A stretch of 64,000 nucleotides of DNA from Roridomyces roridus. Lineage: Eukaryota > Basidiomycota > Agaricomycetes > Agaricales > Mycenaceae. Below the pieces are notes generated by a model, which was given only the letters and a program-made list of their open reading frames with translations, did no database searches and was not told the DNA's origin. The translations under genes were made by a program, and so were the position numbers. The stretch is from positions 1,984,001 through 2,048,000 of the forward strand of contig JARKIF010000010.1 in NCBI GenBank assembly GCA_029378245.1, written 5' to 3'. Positions 1 through 10,440 of this stretch are shown here, in pieces (the first letter of the stretch is position 1; each line of letters opens with the position of its first letter).

Positions 1-129
1 ACGATACAGGCGAGGCTAGTGGCGCCGAGGAACTAGAACTACTCCAGGGGATGGAGGAGCTGCGCGGCGGAGAGTCGGCAGCTGGGCAGTACTACATGGG
101 GGCGTCAATAATGGGGATGGTCTTGGTTT
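1..129 (+). CDS. possible 3' exon of a gene cut by the window edge
   Basis: Reading from base 3 the plus strand is open and begins DTGEASGAEELELLQG, an acidic Ala/Glu-rich stretch followed by a hydrophobic run (SIMGMVL). A GT at about 130 could be a donor. No domain is recognised, and the gene would start outside the window. It could also be a chance open frame, so this is only a marker for the left edge. Confidence 0.25.
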
Positions 130-1132
130 GTGGTTCACAACTCAGTTCCAACTTCCTCGTCATATCTCAACGTAGATTCTGATCATTTGCAACACTTGAA
201 CAATCTGGTCAATCAAGTGGAGCCCGTTTGGGGGACGGGAGTGTTCCCATTGATGCCGAGGAGGAGGAAGTATTTGTCTGGCTTGAGGATGAAGAGCACC
301 CTGAGGACTTCATGAATGCAGATGAATGTAATTTGATCCGGCTGTACTTGCCCCTCAGAGCCGCATGTCAAATCAATGTTGTAATACGGAAGAATGAGCT
401 GACGGTTACGGGGTCCCTACTTCGGAGCACTCGTTGACATCGGCCATCATGGATTATCATCGCGGTTCAAAGCGCGATGCTCCGGGCCTCCATAGCCCAG
501 TGCTCCTGTATCTCTGATCGTCGCTCTCAGGTCAACACATGCTCCGAGTCGTGATTTCATCTTGGTCGACCTGTGCCCTTGATTGGCCACTGCGCTGGGT
601 GGCATCGTCGGATACTGTTCTTTGCTGCTCAAAGAAGAATCTATCCGTCCAAATCACATCCGGATCGACAGTGAATCAATCAACAACGAATCTATCGCTG
701 GTCCCTCCCACGACGCATCGGTATATCATCCCATCCCTTCAAGACGAGTCCGCCTCCGACCCGTCTCTCGTAGGCAGACGCTTTCCTCCATGCCTTTCAC
801 CAAGATTTTTGACCTCTTTGACCTCGGATTCATTGCAAGGCCAGTCCTGGGTACTGTTCCTTCCTTGATTGTTTTTAGATATCATGATTCCTCGACATGA
901 AACGTCTTCGACTGCGGGAGGGAATCAAGCCCTCTTTTCTAGTCAGCGTCTTCGGCGCCTACTGACACGATCTTTCCTCCTCACCCACCACACCCACACT
1001 CCTTTCACCACCACCACTCCTTTCCAACGCCGCTCGTTATCCACATTCCTTGAATCGGTGCCTGGTGTGTGCTTTATTCCCAGTATTGACGAGTAGGTCT
1101 GACCTGGAATACGCACGCAGCTCGCTGTTGCC
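130..1132. other. no firm gene; upstream region of the first array gene
   Basis: Several short overlapping open frames occur on both strands. One at 228-437 (plus) has an acidic stretch PIDAEEEEVFVWLEDEEHPE that looks coding, but it has no clear partner exons. The rest (440-1130) shows no domain and no convincing splice pattern. It probably contains the promoter of the gene starting at 1133. Confidence 0.3.
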
Positions 1133-2608
1133 GTGATGCCTCACGCTGCTAATGGTGCCATGCACCCACGGATGCATCTTCACGATCGCTCCGGCGCTCT
1201 TGCTGTCCGCCAAAGAGGCGGCTTCACTACCACCATCTTCGCGACTGTTATAACGACTTTCGGAGGCGGCGGCGAAAACCCGGGCCATCGAACTCCAAAT
1301 AACGATCCTCCTACTGTCACGCAGGAACAGCCACCTCCTGCCACTCCGAATACGTCTACAACACCTACACCACCTACGACTACTCCGCCGACACCGACAC
1401 CGACATCGCCTTCCTCATCCACCACACGCCCATCGGTAACTAGCAGCAGTCCTTCCAATACTCCACCGGCTCCAATAGTATCGAGCGTCGCTCATTCCTC
1501 TCTCCCCATCACACATATAGCGAGCAGCCTAACAACTATCGCGTTAATCGGCGTTTCGCCGACCCACTCCTCCTCCCCCTCCTCCCTCCCAAGTGCTTCC
1601 GCCCTCCCCGACTCGTCAGACACCTCTTCTTCCCCCTCCTCTTCGCTCCCCGGATTGCTCTCCGCTCCCTCGGCATCTTCCTCCCCACCACCAGCCTCCA
1701 GCTCATCCAATACCCCAAAACACGCAGCCGTAGCAGCAGGCATCATCATCCCCATATTCCTGCTCCTCCTCCTCGCGAGCATCCTCATGTGGTTTCGTCG
1801 TCGTCGTCGGCAGCGTGAGGCGCAGTGGGAGACGGATGCTGAGGTGGCGAAGGAGGCGGCGGCGTGGAAACCACCGATGGTGTCGGTATCTGTCGCTGCT
1901 GCTGCCAGTGCCACCGACCGATCGCGTCATATGTCGAGCAGGACCAGTACCGCCTCCGAATCGCATGCGTACAGCCATTCTGCGGTGTCGCATCCGTATT
2001 CGAGTGGTTGGCAGACCAAGACGATTTCTCCGTTTAACGCTCGGTCGGCTTATGTGCCTGGGTTGTCGGAGGATGAGGGGGATTCTGAGGGCGAGGATGA
2101 GGGCGAGGGTGAGGGTGAGGTTGAGGGTGAAGGCATGGATTTGGGCGCTCAACAAATCCCCATAGCCGGAGTCTCAGCATGGTCTGCGAGAGTGCCTGCT
2201 TTCGACGGCCTAGGGTTCGACACGTCCATGTTCTCAATGCCATTCCACGCTGCAGGCTCTACTTCCCCTACTGCCTCAGTCTCGCATGAACAGGAGGACG
2301 GCCTGGGAGAGGATGGGAGCACCATACAGGATGTCGACTTCGAACCCTCCGAATCGGACGAAAAAACGGCTGCTGCTGATCCGGACCCAAAGTGGGCATC
2401 CGAACCTCCGCCCACTCCCCACACACCCGCCACGCCGGCTACCCCAGCTACGTTCAGAACAGGCACAGGCACTCCAGCCCTCTCGCGTGCGCCGACGTTC
2501 CGCACGGTTGCGTCGGCACCGCCGGGGTATGCGCGGCCGTTGCCGGAGCTGCCTGTGCCGGTGCCGATTCCCATGCCGGAGTTGATACATGTTGAATTTG
2601 GGCGGTAG
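1133..2608 (+). CDS. single-p​ass membrane protein, subfamily A, with C-terminal PPGY
   Basis: A single exon encodes 491 aa. Residues about 60-190 are Pro/Ser/Thr-rich and likely O-glycosylated. One membrane span lies at about 199-220 (IIIPIFLLLLLASILMWF), followed by RRRRR as a stop-transfer signal, so the C-terminus should be cytoplasmic. The tail holds an acidic Glu/Gly repeat (about 313-340), then SRAPTFRTVAS and APPGYARPLPELP, with PPGY at 463-466. The span and SRAPTFRT box match the minus-strand genes at 8373 and 11727. No classical signal peptide is seen at the first Met, so an upstream exon may be missing. PPxY is the known ligand of WW domains such as those of Rsp5/Nedd4 ligases; its use here is inferred. 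Confidence 0.72.
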   Translation: MMPHAANGAMHPRMHLHDRSGALAVRQRGGFTTTIFATVITTFGGGGENPGHRTPNNDPPTVTQEQPPPATPNTSTTPTPPTTTPPTPTPTSPSSSTTRPSVTSSSPSNTPPAPIVSSVAHSSLPITHIASSLTTIALIGVSPTHSSSPSSLPSASALPDSSDTSSSPSSSLPGLLSAPSASSSPPPASSSSNTPKHAAVAAGIIIPIFLLLLLASILMWFRRRRRQREAQWETDAEVAKEAAAWKPPMVSVSVAAAASATDRSRHMSSRTSTASESHAYSHSAVSHPYSSGWQTKTISPFNARSAYVPGLSEDEGDSEGEDEGEGEGEVEGEGMDLGAQQIPIAGVSAWSARVPAFDGLGFDTSMFSMPFHAAGSTSPTASVSHEQEDGLGEDGSTIQDVDFEPSESDEKTAAADPDPKWASEPPPTPHTPATPATPATFRTGTGTPALSRAPTFRTVASAPPGYARPLPELPVPVPIPMPELIHVEFGR

Positions 2609-3181
2609 ACTGGCTATGGGCAGGCTGGATACTTATTGGATACAATACGTACACAGATACCCTTTCGTTTTTGATACCTCAAGTTCTTCTTTCCCCGCTA
2701 GTTATTTTATTCCCCGCCGACTCACACCTTGACACGCCCACTATATACTACCCACCACACACCAACGTTCCGCACGGCGCATCAGCACCGTGCCGATCCC
2801 TACGCCAGAGCCGAAACACGTGCCGAGTTGATAAGTCTACGTCGAGCTTGGGCGGTAGATTGGCTAAACGTATAATTGCCTCCATACACAGAATCGTGAA
2901 TCTGTGATGAGAGAAGGTCTTTCATTGGTCCCTAAGATGAACCGTGTACTTGGCCCTCCGCCAGGGTACGATTTTCCCATCCTGCTGTTGATCCTTCGAA
3001 CTGCTGACCTTCTCTCATTGGTCTCTAAAATGAACCGTGTACTTAGCCTCCGCAAGGGTACAATTTTCCCTTCCTACTCTGATCCTTCGCATTCGTGTAG
3101 TCTTGGGGACGAAATCGTGTAAAACTGCCATGCACTGACTCGAAGTATGCTGCTGATTCCATCCATCCTCCTCCCACCCGA
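2609..3181. other. 3' flank of the first gene; source of a duplicated segment
   Basis: No gene is seen. The stretch from about 2575 to 2950 recurs with small changes at 6735-7085, including the phrase cagataccctttcgttttt. Two direct copies of ttggtccctaagatgaacc-like sequence lie at about 2922 and 3014. The second half probably holds the promoter of the seven-TM gene. Confidence 0.5.
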
Positions 3182-4363
3182 ATGTCGAACAGTACAGACT
3201 CCATTAACGTTGTCTTGCCAGGGGCTACTTTACAAAGTACTTTCCTGCAACTGTACATGAATGGACTCTACTCCGGCCTTTTCTTTGTGACACTCTACGG
3301 AATGGGTAAGTAACCCATCTACGTTGACTGGTATTATTTCGAACGCTGAAACGGAACAGTGTTCAAAAGGCCGATCTACCGCACCAACCCAGCGCTGCTC
3401 TCCGCACTGGTCATGATGTACATCCTCTCCACCGTGCACGTTATTGGGGATTGGATACTCCTGGAGCTGGGCGGCGGGTTTTTGGGATCGGGTCCGCTGT
3501 GGATAACGATCATGAGTTCTGTGGCGTTTACTCTGAACACACTTATCGCGGACCTCGTACTGGTGCGTGCGACTGTTCGTTCGAATTCTCCCGGGACTGA
3601 GCCAAGTTCCTGAAGATATGGAGATGCTGGAAAATCTGGAACAACAATTGGGTTATAGTAACCCTGCCTATCCTCTGTACCCTCACAGGCGCAGGTAAGT
3701 CACCCACTTTCAATCTTTCCCACAGAAGGAACATTCTGAACGACGGCGTTAAATCCCACCTAGCACTCGGCTTCAAATTCACACAAGAAACCCTATTCGT
3801 CCTACGCAACCCCGACACCAACGCTACCTACGTCGACTTTCTCACACCGTACATCAGCCTATCGCTCACGACGACCTGCCTCGCCACGGCTCTAATCATC
3901 TACCGCATTATTATGATGAGCAACCCAACTACCCGGAGTGCTCGCGGTTACATGCGGGTAATTGAGATCGTAGTGGAATCGGCGCTGTTGTATTTGGTCG
4001 CGCTGGCCGTGTACTTGCGGTACCTCGTGAGCGTAGACGGGTTCTTGACCGAATGGTACCCAAAAGCGGTCGTTGCGCAGATGACGGTGAGATTCTCTCT
4101 CTTTTCCTTTCTTTTATGTAAGCCGGTGTTGATGAACTGAACCATGACAGGGAATCGCACCGACCTTGATAGTCGCGCGAGTTACGTTTGGTCTTGCACG
4201 CCCTGAAGAGACGTGGAAGGGGAACATGTCGAGTCTCCGTTTCCGTGGTGGTTCGAATGTGACCCAACAACCAAACACTATTGCTCTAACTGCGCTTTCC
4301 AACAACAATTCAAGTGCCAGCAAGCCAGCGTCTATGCGAAGTATCAGTGGCGGGAGTATATAG
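3182..4363 (+). CDS. seven-TM-like integral membrane protein, five exons
   Basis: Exons at 3182-3305, 3360-3562, 3607-3694, 3764-4086 and 4151-4363 join in phase to give 316 aa. The protein is hydrophobic throughout, with about seven membrane spans: LYSGLFFVTLYGM, LVMMYILSTVHVIG, a loop with RCWKIW before WVIVTLPILC, the SLSLTTTCLATALIIYRI span, and SALLYLVALAVYLRYL. The last span runs into ARVTFGLARPEETW, followed by a Ser/Asn-rich tail. This layout is common in uncharacterised Agaricomycete seven-TM proteins. It is not an STE3-type pheromone receptor as far as can be judged. Exon 5 is duplicated at 7108-7317. Substrate or ligand cannot be inferred. Confidence 0.8.
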
Positions 4364-4717
4364 TAGGCAACGGAGGCAACGGATGTACACGGTGCACCGA
4401 TCCCAGAGATATTTGGATGATCAGGGCGGCGGGGAATTTGACGATATCTGCCAATGGAGAGCTCGAGACGCCACAGTACTCTAGCAAGCAGCAGCAACGG
4501 AGTAAAGTTCGATCTGATTTTCCAGCAAGCATCGTGTCGTATCCAGGTCGACAGTCAGCATCTTCCAACATTCATTCAACTGCCAAAGACGCGTGTTCCA
4601 TCAGAGAACGAGAAGCAGATACTTCAGATCAACGAATCAAGGAGGTGGAGGTATAATTGGATTGATTCGACGGGACTCGGAGGACATGTACAGCCCCCAA
4701 GAGCCCTACACAAAAAA
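4364..4717. other. 3' flank of the seven-TM gene, duplicated downstream
   Basis: No gene. This stretch aligns with 7318-7426 plus 8125-8372; in that second copy it is split by a 698-bp transposon. It leads directly into a fragment of a subfamily A gene. Confidence 0.55.
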
Positions 4718-4783
4718 TCATCCTACAGTGGGCAAAACGGGTATCTGCGGCAGCGGGCGCGAGTACTCGGGGAGCGGCTCGGG
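4718..4783 (-). pseudogene. truncated 3' end of a subfamily A membrane protein gene
   Basis: On the minus strand this stretch reads about 21 codons, EPLPEYSRPLPQIPVLPT-like, then TGA. It matches base for base, with few changes, the last codons of the intact gene at 8373-9545. The match stops abruptly near 4783, so the rest of this copy has been lost. A short hairpin lies just beyond the breakpoint, then the B gene at 4902. Confidence 0.65.
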
Positions 4784-4794
4784 GATAAAAAGAA

Positions 4795-4819
4795 CGATTC
4801 CTAAACGGGTTAGGAATCG
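4795..4819. repeat. perfect 9-bp hairpin at a duplication breakpoint
   Basis: The arms cgattccta (4795-4803) and taggaatcg (4811-4819) are exact reverse complements around a 7-nt loop. The hairpin lies where the similarity between the two duplicated segments ends. It may be a scar of the rearrangement or simply a terminator-like stem. Confidence 0.5.
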
Positions 4820-4901
4820 TAATTTTCTCGCCTATGTATTGCATTTGCCAAGAAGGGACTGGAGGGGGTATTTCAGTGCACCTAGCCAACCACCGAGCCT
4901 A

Positions 4902-6587
4902 CTACTGGGTATAATTCGGCGGCAAGTCAGCACGCGCACTCATAGCAGCCTCGAGCTGCGCCATGCGTTCCGCCATAACCCGGAGCTGCATCTCAGTTGC
5001 AGGATCCGGGCCAGGAGGACGTGACCCGCTCGATCCACCGTCGGCACCGGTGCTTGTCGGGACGCTGGTACCAGCGCCCGTACCGCTCCCACTGATGCTC
5101 GCTGCGACCGACGTGCTGGGCCTATGTCGGTTGTTATTCCACGACAGCGACCCAACGTCGATGTGTGGTTCTTTGTCCGGCAAGCGGGACGACAAAGGAA
5201 GCGACGAGGTGGATCCCGCGCCCGACTTCTCCCACATGGCAACCTGCGACGCCACTACCGCCTGCGGGATGGGCCTGTCGAGAGTAAGCGTCGAGCCCTG
5301 GTGCGTCAGCTCCATCCTCTCAGCAGCGGGGGGAGTGACAGCTTGAACTGGGGAAGGAGAGGTCGCTGGAGGTACATGTTCGAAACGCAGCCGGAAGCGC
5401 CTGCGCATACACCATAGGGTCAGTGCGATGAGTGCAAGAGCAACTAGCCCGCCGACGACACCGCCTGCGATGGCTGCCGTCGCCGTTGAGCGTGGTGCGG
5501 CTGAGGTTTCGGCGGGCTTGGCACTGGAGGAAGCGCTGGGGATAGAGATGGATGTTCCGGTGCTCGGGATAGCACCGCTGGGAGGCGGGGTGCCTGAGCC
5601 CGAGGTCCCACTGGAGAAACCCGATTTGGTAAGGCTCCCGCCGCTCGTGGTCCCTCCCGAAGCACTCGCCGCTGGCGCAGTCGCTGTTGGGCCGCCGCTC
5701 GGGAAAAAACCCGATTTGGTAGGGCTCCCGCCGCTCGTGGTTCCTCCCGAAGCACCCGCCGCTGGCACAGTCGCTGTTGGTGCGCCGCTCGGGAACAATA
5801 CGGCCCCACTGGGGATGAATGGCCCTACGGAAGCTGATGCACCTACACCCGCGAGACCGCCTTGGGCTTGCTGGAGGGTGCCTCAGTATCGCCGCCTGCT
5901 CAAAAAAATGACACATACGCCGGGGATTACGACGGACGCTGCGGCTTTTTGGAATGCAGCAAGACTGTTTGGTCCGGGCTTAATGTTGATTCCACCAACC
6001 ATTCCTTTAGTTGAGGTTAGTCAAGTAAGCACAGGGATGGAATTTCGTGCTGACCGGAGTTACAGTGAGGGCTTGGCAGCAGTTGTTTGCAGTAGAACCA
6101 TATTGCTGCGGAGAGTGTGTTCAATGCCTTGCTCTAGAGGACAGAAATGTACTCGTACGTGTGGTGTCGTCGGTGATCATCAAATCCCAAGAGGGCGGCG
6201 GAGACAAGGTGGTGCTTCCCTCGATGAGGATCCAACCCGAGTCGAAGCCACCTTGGAGCGGCGTGCATGGCGCGTTGAACGAAGACTGCGTCACCGAATG
6301 GTTCCCGGGACTGTGGGTGCGTATTCAGCAACGGACTGGAACGTCGTGAACTATGCTTACGACCCCGTCCATTCGAACGTGATGACTGAGCCGTTGGCAG
6401 CATTGAGGGTGTTGGGAATGAATTGGAAGATTCCTCCAGCGGTGCTCGCCTCCCCGCCGACCATGACGATCTACGCATGTGCGAGGAACATAAATGAGGA
6501 CGGGGGATGGACACTAGCACGTACCTGATTCTGGGCCGCTGCCACGGCAGCTGCGGCCAGAGTAGCGAAGATGCTGAATAGTTGCAT
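4902..6587 (-). CDS. membrane-anchored cupredoxin with subfamily B tail, six exons
   Basis: Exons at 6587-6525, 6470-6361, 6310-6159, 6105-6055, 6004-5919 and 5870-4902 agree in phase and give 476 aa. The signal peptide is MQLFSIFATLAAAAVAAAQ. Residues 22-150 are a cupredoxin-like domain of the fungal extracellular serine-rich type, with His62 in PGNHSV, then PIWFYC (Cys114), His122 and Met127 in CNSGM: the usual His-Cys-His-Met type 1 copper ligands. A Gly/Ser/Thr-rich stalk with two 30-residue repeats follows. A membrane span lies at about 286-308 (GGVVGGLVALALIALTLW) with MRRR after it. The tail carries STLTLDRPIPQAVVASQVAM and ends DLPPNYTQ. From TSISIPS onward it is nearly identical to the gene at 37624-38877, whose ectodomain is unrelated. 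Confidence 0.85.
5617..5796. repeat. 90-bp tandem repeat, two copies, in the stalk of the cupredoxin gene
   Basis: Two adjacent 90-bp units start at aaacccgatttggta (5617 and 5707). They differ at a few bases and encode two 30-residue stalk units of the kind PTATAPAASASGGTTSGG. The unit length keeps frame, so stalk length can vary without breaking the protein. Confidence 0.75.
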
Positions 6588-7107
6588 TTTCGGGGGAGCA
6601 GAGGAAAGGAGGAGCGAGACAAGATGCGGGACCCTCGACTTCTTAGGAAGGGCGTTTTATCAGCGTCACCCCACTAGAATAGAACATGGGACCAGTGAGG
6701 GTAGCAACTGGGTAGAGTGCGGTCTTACGGTTCGGCTCCGGAATTGATACACGTTGAGTTGGGCGGTAGACTGGGCAGGCTGGATACTTATTCGATACAA
6801 TATGCACGTACACAGATACCCTTTCGTTTTTGATACATCTTCTTCTTTCCGGGTTACATTTTATCCCCCGCCCTCACCCCCCACGCCCTTTACACCCACT
6901 ACCCACTACACACCAGACGCGCCACACCGGCTACGTCTGGAACCCCGCCTTCGGACCTGCGCCGAGTTGATAAGTCTACGTCGAGCTTGGGGGGTAGATT
7001 GGCTGAACATATAATTGCCTCCATACACAGCATCGTGAATCTGTGATGAGAGAAGGTCTTTCAATTGGTCCCTAAAATGAACCGTTTAATGAACTGAACC
7101 ATGGCAG

Positions 7108-7317
7108 GGAATCGCACCGACCTTGATCGTCGCGCGCGTTACCTTTGGTCTTGCCCACCCCGAGGAGACGTGGAAGGGGACGATGTCGAGTCTCCGCTTC
7201 CGTGGTGGTTCGAATGTGAACCAACAACCAAACACTAATGCCTTGACTGGGCTTTCCAACAATTCAAGTGCCAGCAAGCCAGCGTCTATGCGAAGTATCA
7301 GTGGCGGGAGTATATAA
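7108..7317 (+). pseudogene. orphan last exon of the seven-TM gene
   Basis: After an intact acceptor (ggcag) this stretch reads GIAPTLIVARVTFGLAHPEE and on to SMRSISGGSI and stop. It is nearly the same as exon 5 of the gene at 3182-4363, with Arg to His and Thr to Asn type changes. The first four exons are absent, so it cannot encode the membrane protein. The open frame is still intact, which suggests a recent duplication. Confidence 0.8.
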
Positions 7318-7426
7318 CTGTACGATCGGAGGCAACGGATGTACACCGATCACAAAGATGTTTGGATAATCAGGGCGGCGGGGCATTTGATGATAGCTGT
7401 GGCGTTTGTCCAATGGAGAGCTCGAG

Positions 7427-8124
7427 CGTATGGCAGGTATACTGTAGCAAAACCAGACACAAATTTACGCAAAATGACACAACCTCACTTGGATGAGAGA
7501 GCACAACGTGAAGCAACGACACAGGTTCATATTCTGATACCAAAACGACACAGCCCGATTCTGCAACAAACTTGAGCTGCAAGCTGAAATCAAAATGCGG
7601 CAGACGGAACAGAGTCCCTTGACATCAAACTTTGATTCACTGGGTGTTTGGCATCAACATTCCCGCCGGCATGTTGATGGAGGGAATCCGGGGGATGGAG
7701 CGACGGAGGTAATCCGGGTATATTCAACGCGGGGTGTAAGAGAGATGAATCCACGCTGGCCGAGGCAAACAGAAACTATAATCATCAAGATTCAACTCAG
7801 AAGACCCGTTGGCCACTGGTCAACGGCATGATCTCGTCACTGATGGGAAATCAACGGCCATTCTTCGGCAAATGGCAATGAACTTCCAATCCAACACCAA
7901 GGGGTCTAAGTTGAGTGGTTGCTCTTTGGTTGTGTCATTGGTTTTGAACATGATTTCCGGGGTGTGTTGAATGTGTTGACTAATTCTGAGGTTGTGTCGT
8001 TTTGCGTCAACTCGGCCAAAGTGTTTCTTTCTTTGTAAGAAAATGGCTCAAGTTGTGTCATTCCTTGTCTCAAAACCACCAGGTGTGTCAAAAAGAGGTT
8101 TTGCTACACTATACCTGCCATACG
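7427..8124. mobile_element. 698-bp MITE-like DNA transposon with 28-bp inverted ends
   Basis: The left end cgtatggcaggtata... and the right end ...tatacctgccatacg are inverted repeats, 27 of 28 bases matching (7427-7454 and 8097-8124). The flanks carry a possible 2-bp (ag) duplication. The inside repeats short tgacaca / tgtgtca motifs on both strands and has no transposase. The paralogous sequence at about 4462 lacks the element and gives the empty site. It is probably non-autonomous; the superfamily is not assigned. Confidence 0.85.
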
Positions 8125-8372
8125 AGTGGCCAAGGCAAAAACGGAGTCGATTACGTTCTGATTTCCCACAGGATCTTCCAGCGAGCATCATGTCGTATCT
8201 AGGTCGACAGTCAGCATCTTCCAACATTCAACTGCCAGAGACGCGTGTTCCATCAGAGAACGAGATGCAGATATACTTCAGACCAACGAATCAAGGAGGT
8301 GGCGGTATAATTGGATTGATTCGACGAGAACTCGGAGGATATGTACAGCCCCCAAGAGCCCTACACGAAAAA

Positions 8373-9545
8373 TCATGCCACGGTGGGCAAAAGGGGTATC
8401 GGCGGCAGCGGGCGCGAGTACTCGGGGAGCGGCTCTCCCGAGGAAGCGAACGTTCGGAATGTAGGTGCCCGGGAGACGGTACGTACGCGGGTCTCAACCG
8501 CTGTGCCAGTTGGTGTCTCGGTCGGCGTGATGCTGGTGGGACCTTGATCGAACAGCGGCACCTCCACATCCCTCGTAGCTAGCTGCGCTTTTTCTGGATC
8601 GTGGAGACGCCTGGGAGAAAGAGGGGGTTCCTGCGCCGTGGGTAGAAGGAATACTTCGGAACCCGTGGCGGATATGGGTGTAGTCGGGGAAGCGTCTGTC
8701 GTGTGGACGGATAAACCGGCGCCATGCTCGGTGGACGACGGCGCTCCGTGAGCCGAGGTCGCTGGCGATGGGAGGTGCTGACGCCATTGAGCGATCGCGA
8801 GCCTTTTGTCCGGATCCGTTTCTGGCCCACCACGCCGGCGCCGGCGATAGAGCGTGATGAGAATGCTCCCGAGGAGTAGGAGCAGGAATATAGGGACGAC
8901 CGTGGCAACTACGGTCACAGGTACGTGGGTGGGCGGATCGGATGATCCCTGTACGGTTGGCGCAGATGTCGAGGAAGGGATTGTGGATGAAGAGGCAACG
9001 GACGGGACGAAAAAGACGGTATTGCCACTGACGTCCGTGCTACTCGAGGCCGACGTCATACTCTGGCCCGGGCTGGATCGTGGCGACGACGGCACGGGCG
9101 CAGAGCTGGAGGGCGGCGGAGAATGAGAGCTAGAGTGACTGGGTGAAGGGGGTGGCGGGGGCGCAGAGCTGGCCTTTATCGGCGGAAAGGAATCAGAAAT
9201 AGTGGTTCCAGGTGGTGATGGTGGTGGTGGTGAACTTGGTGGTGAACTTGGTGATGAGGATGTTGGTGGTGGTGGTGGTGGTTGTGGTTGTGATGGTGGT
9301 GCGCTAATGGACAAAGGCGGAGAAGGAATAAAGGTCGGTGGGTCCGGTTGAAAGGTATCCGTATCCGTGGTTTGAGTGAATGGTATGGCGTCTCGGGCAG
9401 TGAGACGGCGTCGGGATCTGAAAGGATACGTTCGCCCCGCATGCCCAGTCACCACCGCTCGAAGAGGGCCCGACTCCGAGCTGAGGATGGACGAATGGGC
9501 CACCAATGTCGCAAGTTCCGTCATTGGGATGGGCTTCAGCGGCAT
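8373..9545 (-). CDS. single-pass membrane protein, subfamily A, LPEY tail
   Basis: The gene encodes 390 aa from the Met of MPLKPIP, which aligns with MAVQPVP of the paralogue at 11727. An intron with donor gtgcgtgtc and acceptor attag directly precedes this start, so an upstream exon is possible. The outside part is Pro/Ser-rich, with (ggt)n-type DNA at 9205-9300 on the plus strand giving a proline stalk. GTTISDSFPPIKASSAP lies in the stalk and is conserved between A genes. The span is VVPIFLLLLLGSILITLY followed by RRRRR. The tail contains ATGSEVFLLPT, DPEK, SRAPTFRTFAS and GEPLPEYSRPLPPIPLLP. LPxY is a weaker WW-domain ligand. Its neighbour at 10441 runs the other way, so the two share one upstream region. 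Confidence 0.78.
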   Translation of the reverse strand: MPLKPIPMTELATLVAHSSILSSESGPLRAVVTGHAGRTYPFRSRRRLTARDAIPFTQTTDTDTFQPDPPTFIPSPPLSISAPPSQPQPPPPPPTSSSPSSPPSSPPPPSPPGTTISDSFPPIKASSAPPPPPSPSHSSSHSPPPSSSAPVPSSPRSSPGQSMTSASSSTDVSGNTVFFVPSVASSSTIPSSTSAPTVQGSSDPPTHVPVTVVATVVPIFLLLLLGSILITLYRRRRRGGPETDPDKRLAIAQWRQHLPSPATSAHGAPSSTEHGAGLSVHTTDASPTTPISATGSEVFLLPTAQEPPLSPRRLHDPEKAQLATRDVEVPLFDQGPTSITPTETPTGTAVETRVRTVSRAPTFRTFASSGEPLPEYSRPLPPIPLLPTVA

Positions 9546-10440
9546 CCTAATGATATTTTGCATTAGCAGACAAATGTGTCATATACTCAGCGACACGCAC
9601 CGTCCGTCCTCCCAAGAGAAGTGTATGAATACCCTCCACAATCCAGAGAAAGAAAGAACGACTGAGGTCAGAAACAAGGAGCGTCGGTGGTGGGGGAGGC
9701 AAGGTATGAATCTTCCAGGAAGAGATGGACGATGACCGGTTGACCAGTGACAGTTGATCACTCCATTCGAAACGACATCGCACGGACTTCTTGGATTTGT
9801 TGATCGGAAATCGCAGAGGCGCTGAAAGGCAGTGGCGGGATGGAGATCGCACGGCGAGCGTGGGCAGAACCGCCAGTTTGATCATCCAGATGGCAGAGAT
9901 CTCTAGCTTCCTCCCATTGGAACGCCAATTGAACACCAATCCATGAATCTGACAGGTCGCAGGGAAGTGTTGCAGTGCGGTGTGGAGTTCTCACAGCCTC
10001 GAAGGCATGATGGCCGACGTAAAGCGAACGAAGGAGGATTGCTGAGGAGACGAGGAGGAGAAGAGGAGAAGAGGAGAAAATGTGACAGGTCACTTGCAGG
10101 TCACAGCGGTCCTGTGGCGTGATCCCATCAGGCCACGGAGATTGCCGTAACCCAGACATAGCTCCAACATAGCTCATCCAGCGAGGCAGGACAACTTTTA
10201 CCAAAGTTAGGAACGAGGGGCCGGATCACCTAGGTCAGTACTTAACTTGACCTGGCCACTGATAAGTAACTGACAGCAGCGTCCCTCCAGTCGACTTTGC
10301 ATTTTCCGTAGCTGCAACTCTTGGTCGTTCGTGACAAGAAAACATTCCACCATCCTGTATCGGGTGGATAAAAGCCGTCGGTGCGAGATCCTATACATCA
10401 TTTAATCCATAGCTCACGATTCTGGGGACACCAAGGAGCC
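9546..10440. promoter_or_regulatory. divergent intergenic region between an A gene and a B gene
   Basis: No gene is seen. The minus-strand side has a CT-rich stretch (ctcagtcgttctttctttctctgg) and an intron just before the A start. Related CT-rich stretches and introns sit at 12890-12960 and 18150-18200 before the other A genes. The plus-strand side leads to the B gene at 10441. A bidirectional promoter is likely but not proven. Confidence 0.45.

Larger units (their letters stand above)
6735..8460. repeat. segmental duplicate of 2575-4790 with a deletion and an insertion
   Basis: 6735-7085 aligns with 2575-2950. 7086-7426 aligns with about 4126-4462. 8125-8460 aligns with about 4480-4790. 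The part matching about 3040-4130, which holds exons 1-4 of the seven-TM gene, is missing. The 7427-8124 insert has no counterpart. There is no intact gene before 8373. The segment 6588-6734 is the upstream region of the cupredoxin gene. Confidence 0.8.

Noticed and set aside
3182..4363. Pheromone receptor (STE3) reading of the seven-TM gene
   Set aside because: Length is near the range, but the characteristic STE3 motifs were not recognised, and no pheromone precursor with a CaaX end was seen nearby.
5428..6528. 366-codon plus-strand open frame
   Set aside because: It is the antisense shadow of the cupredoxin gene, whose signal peptide, copper ligands and splice phases are clear on the minus strand.
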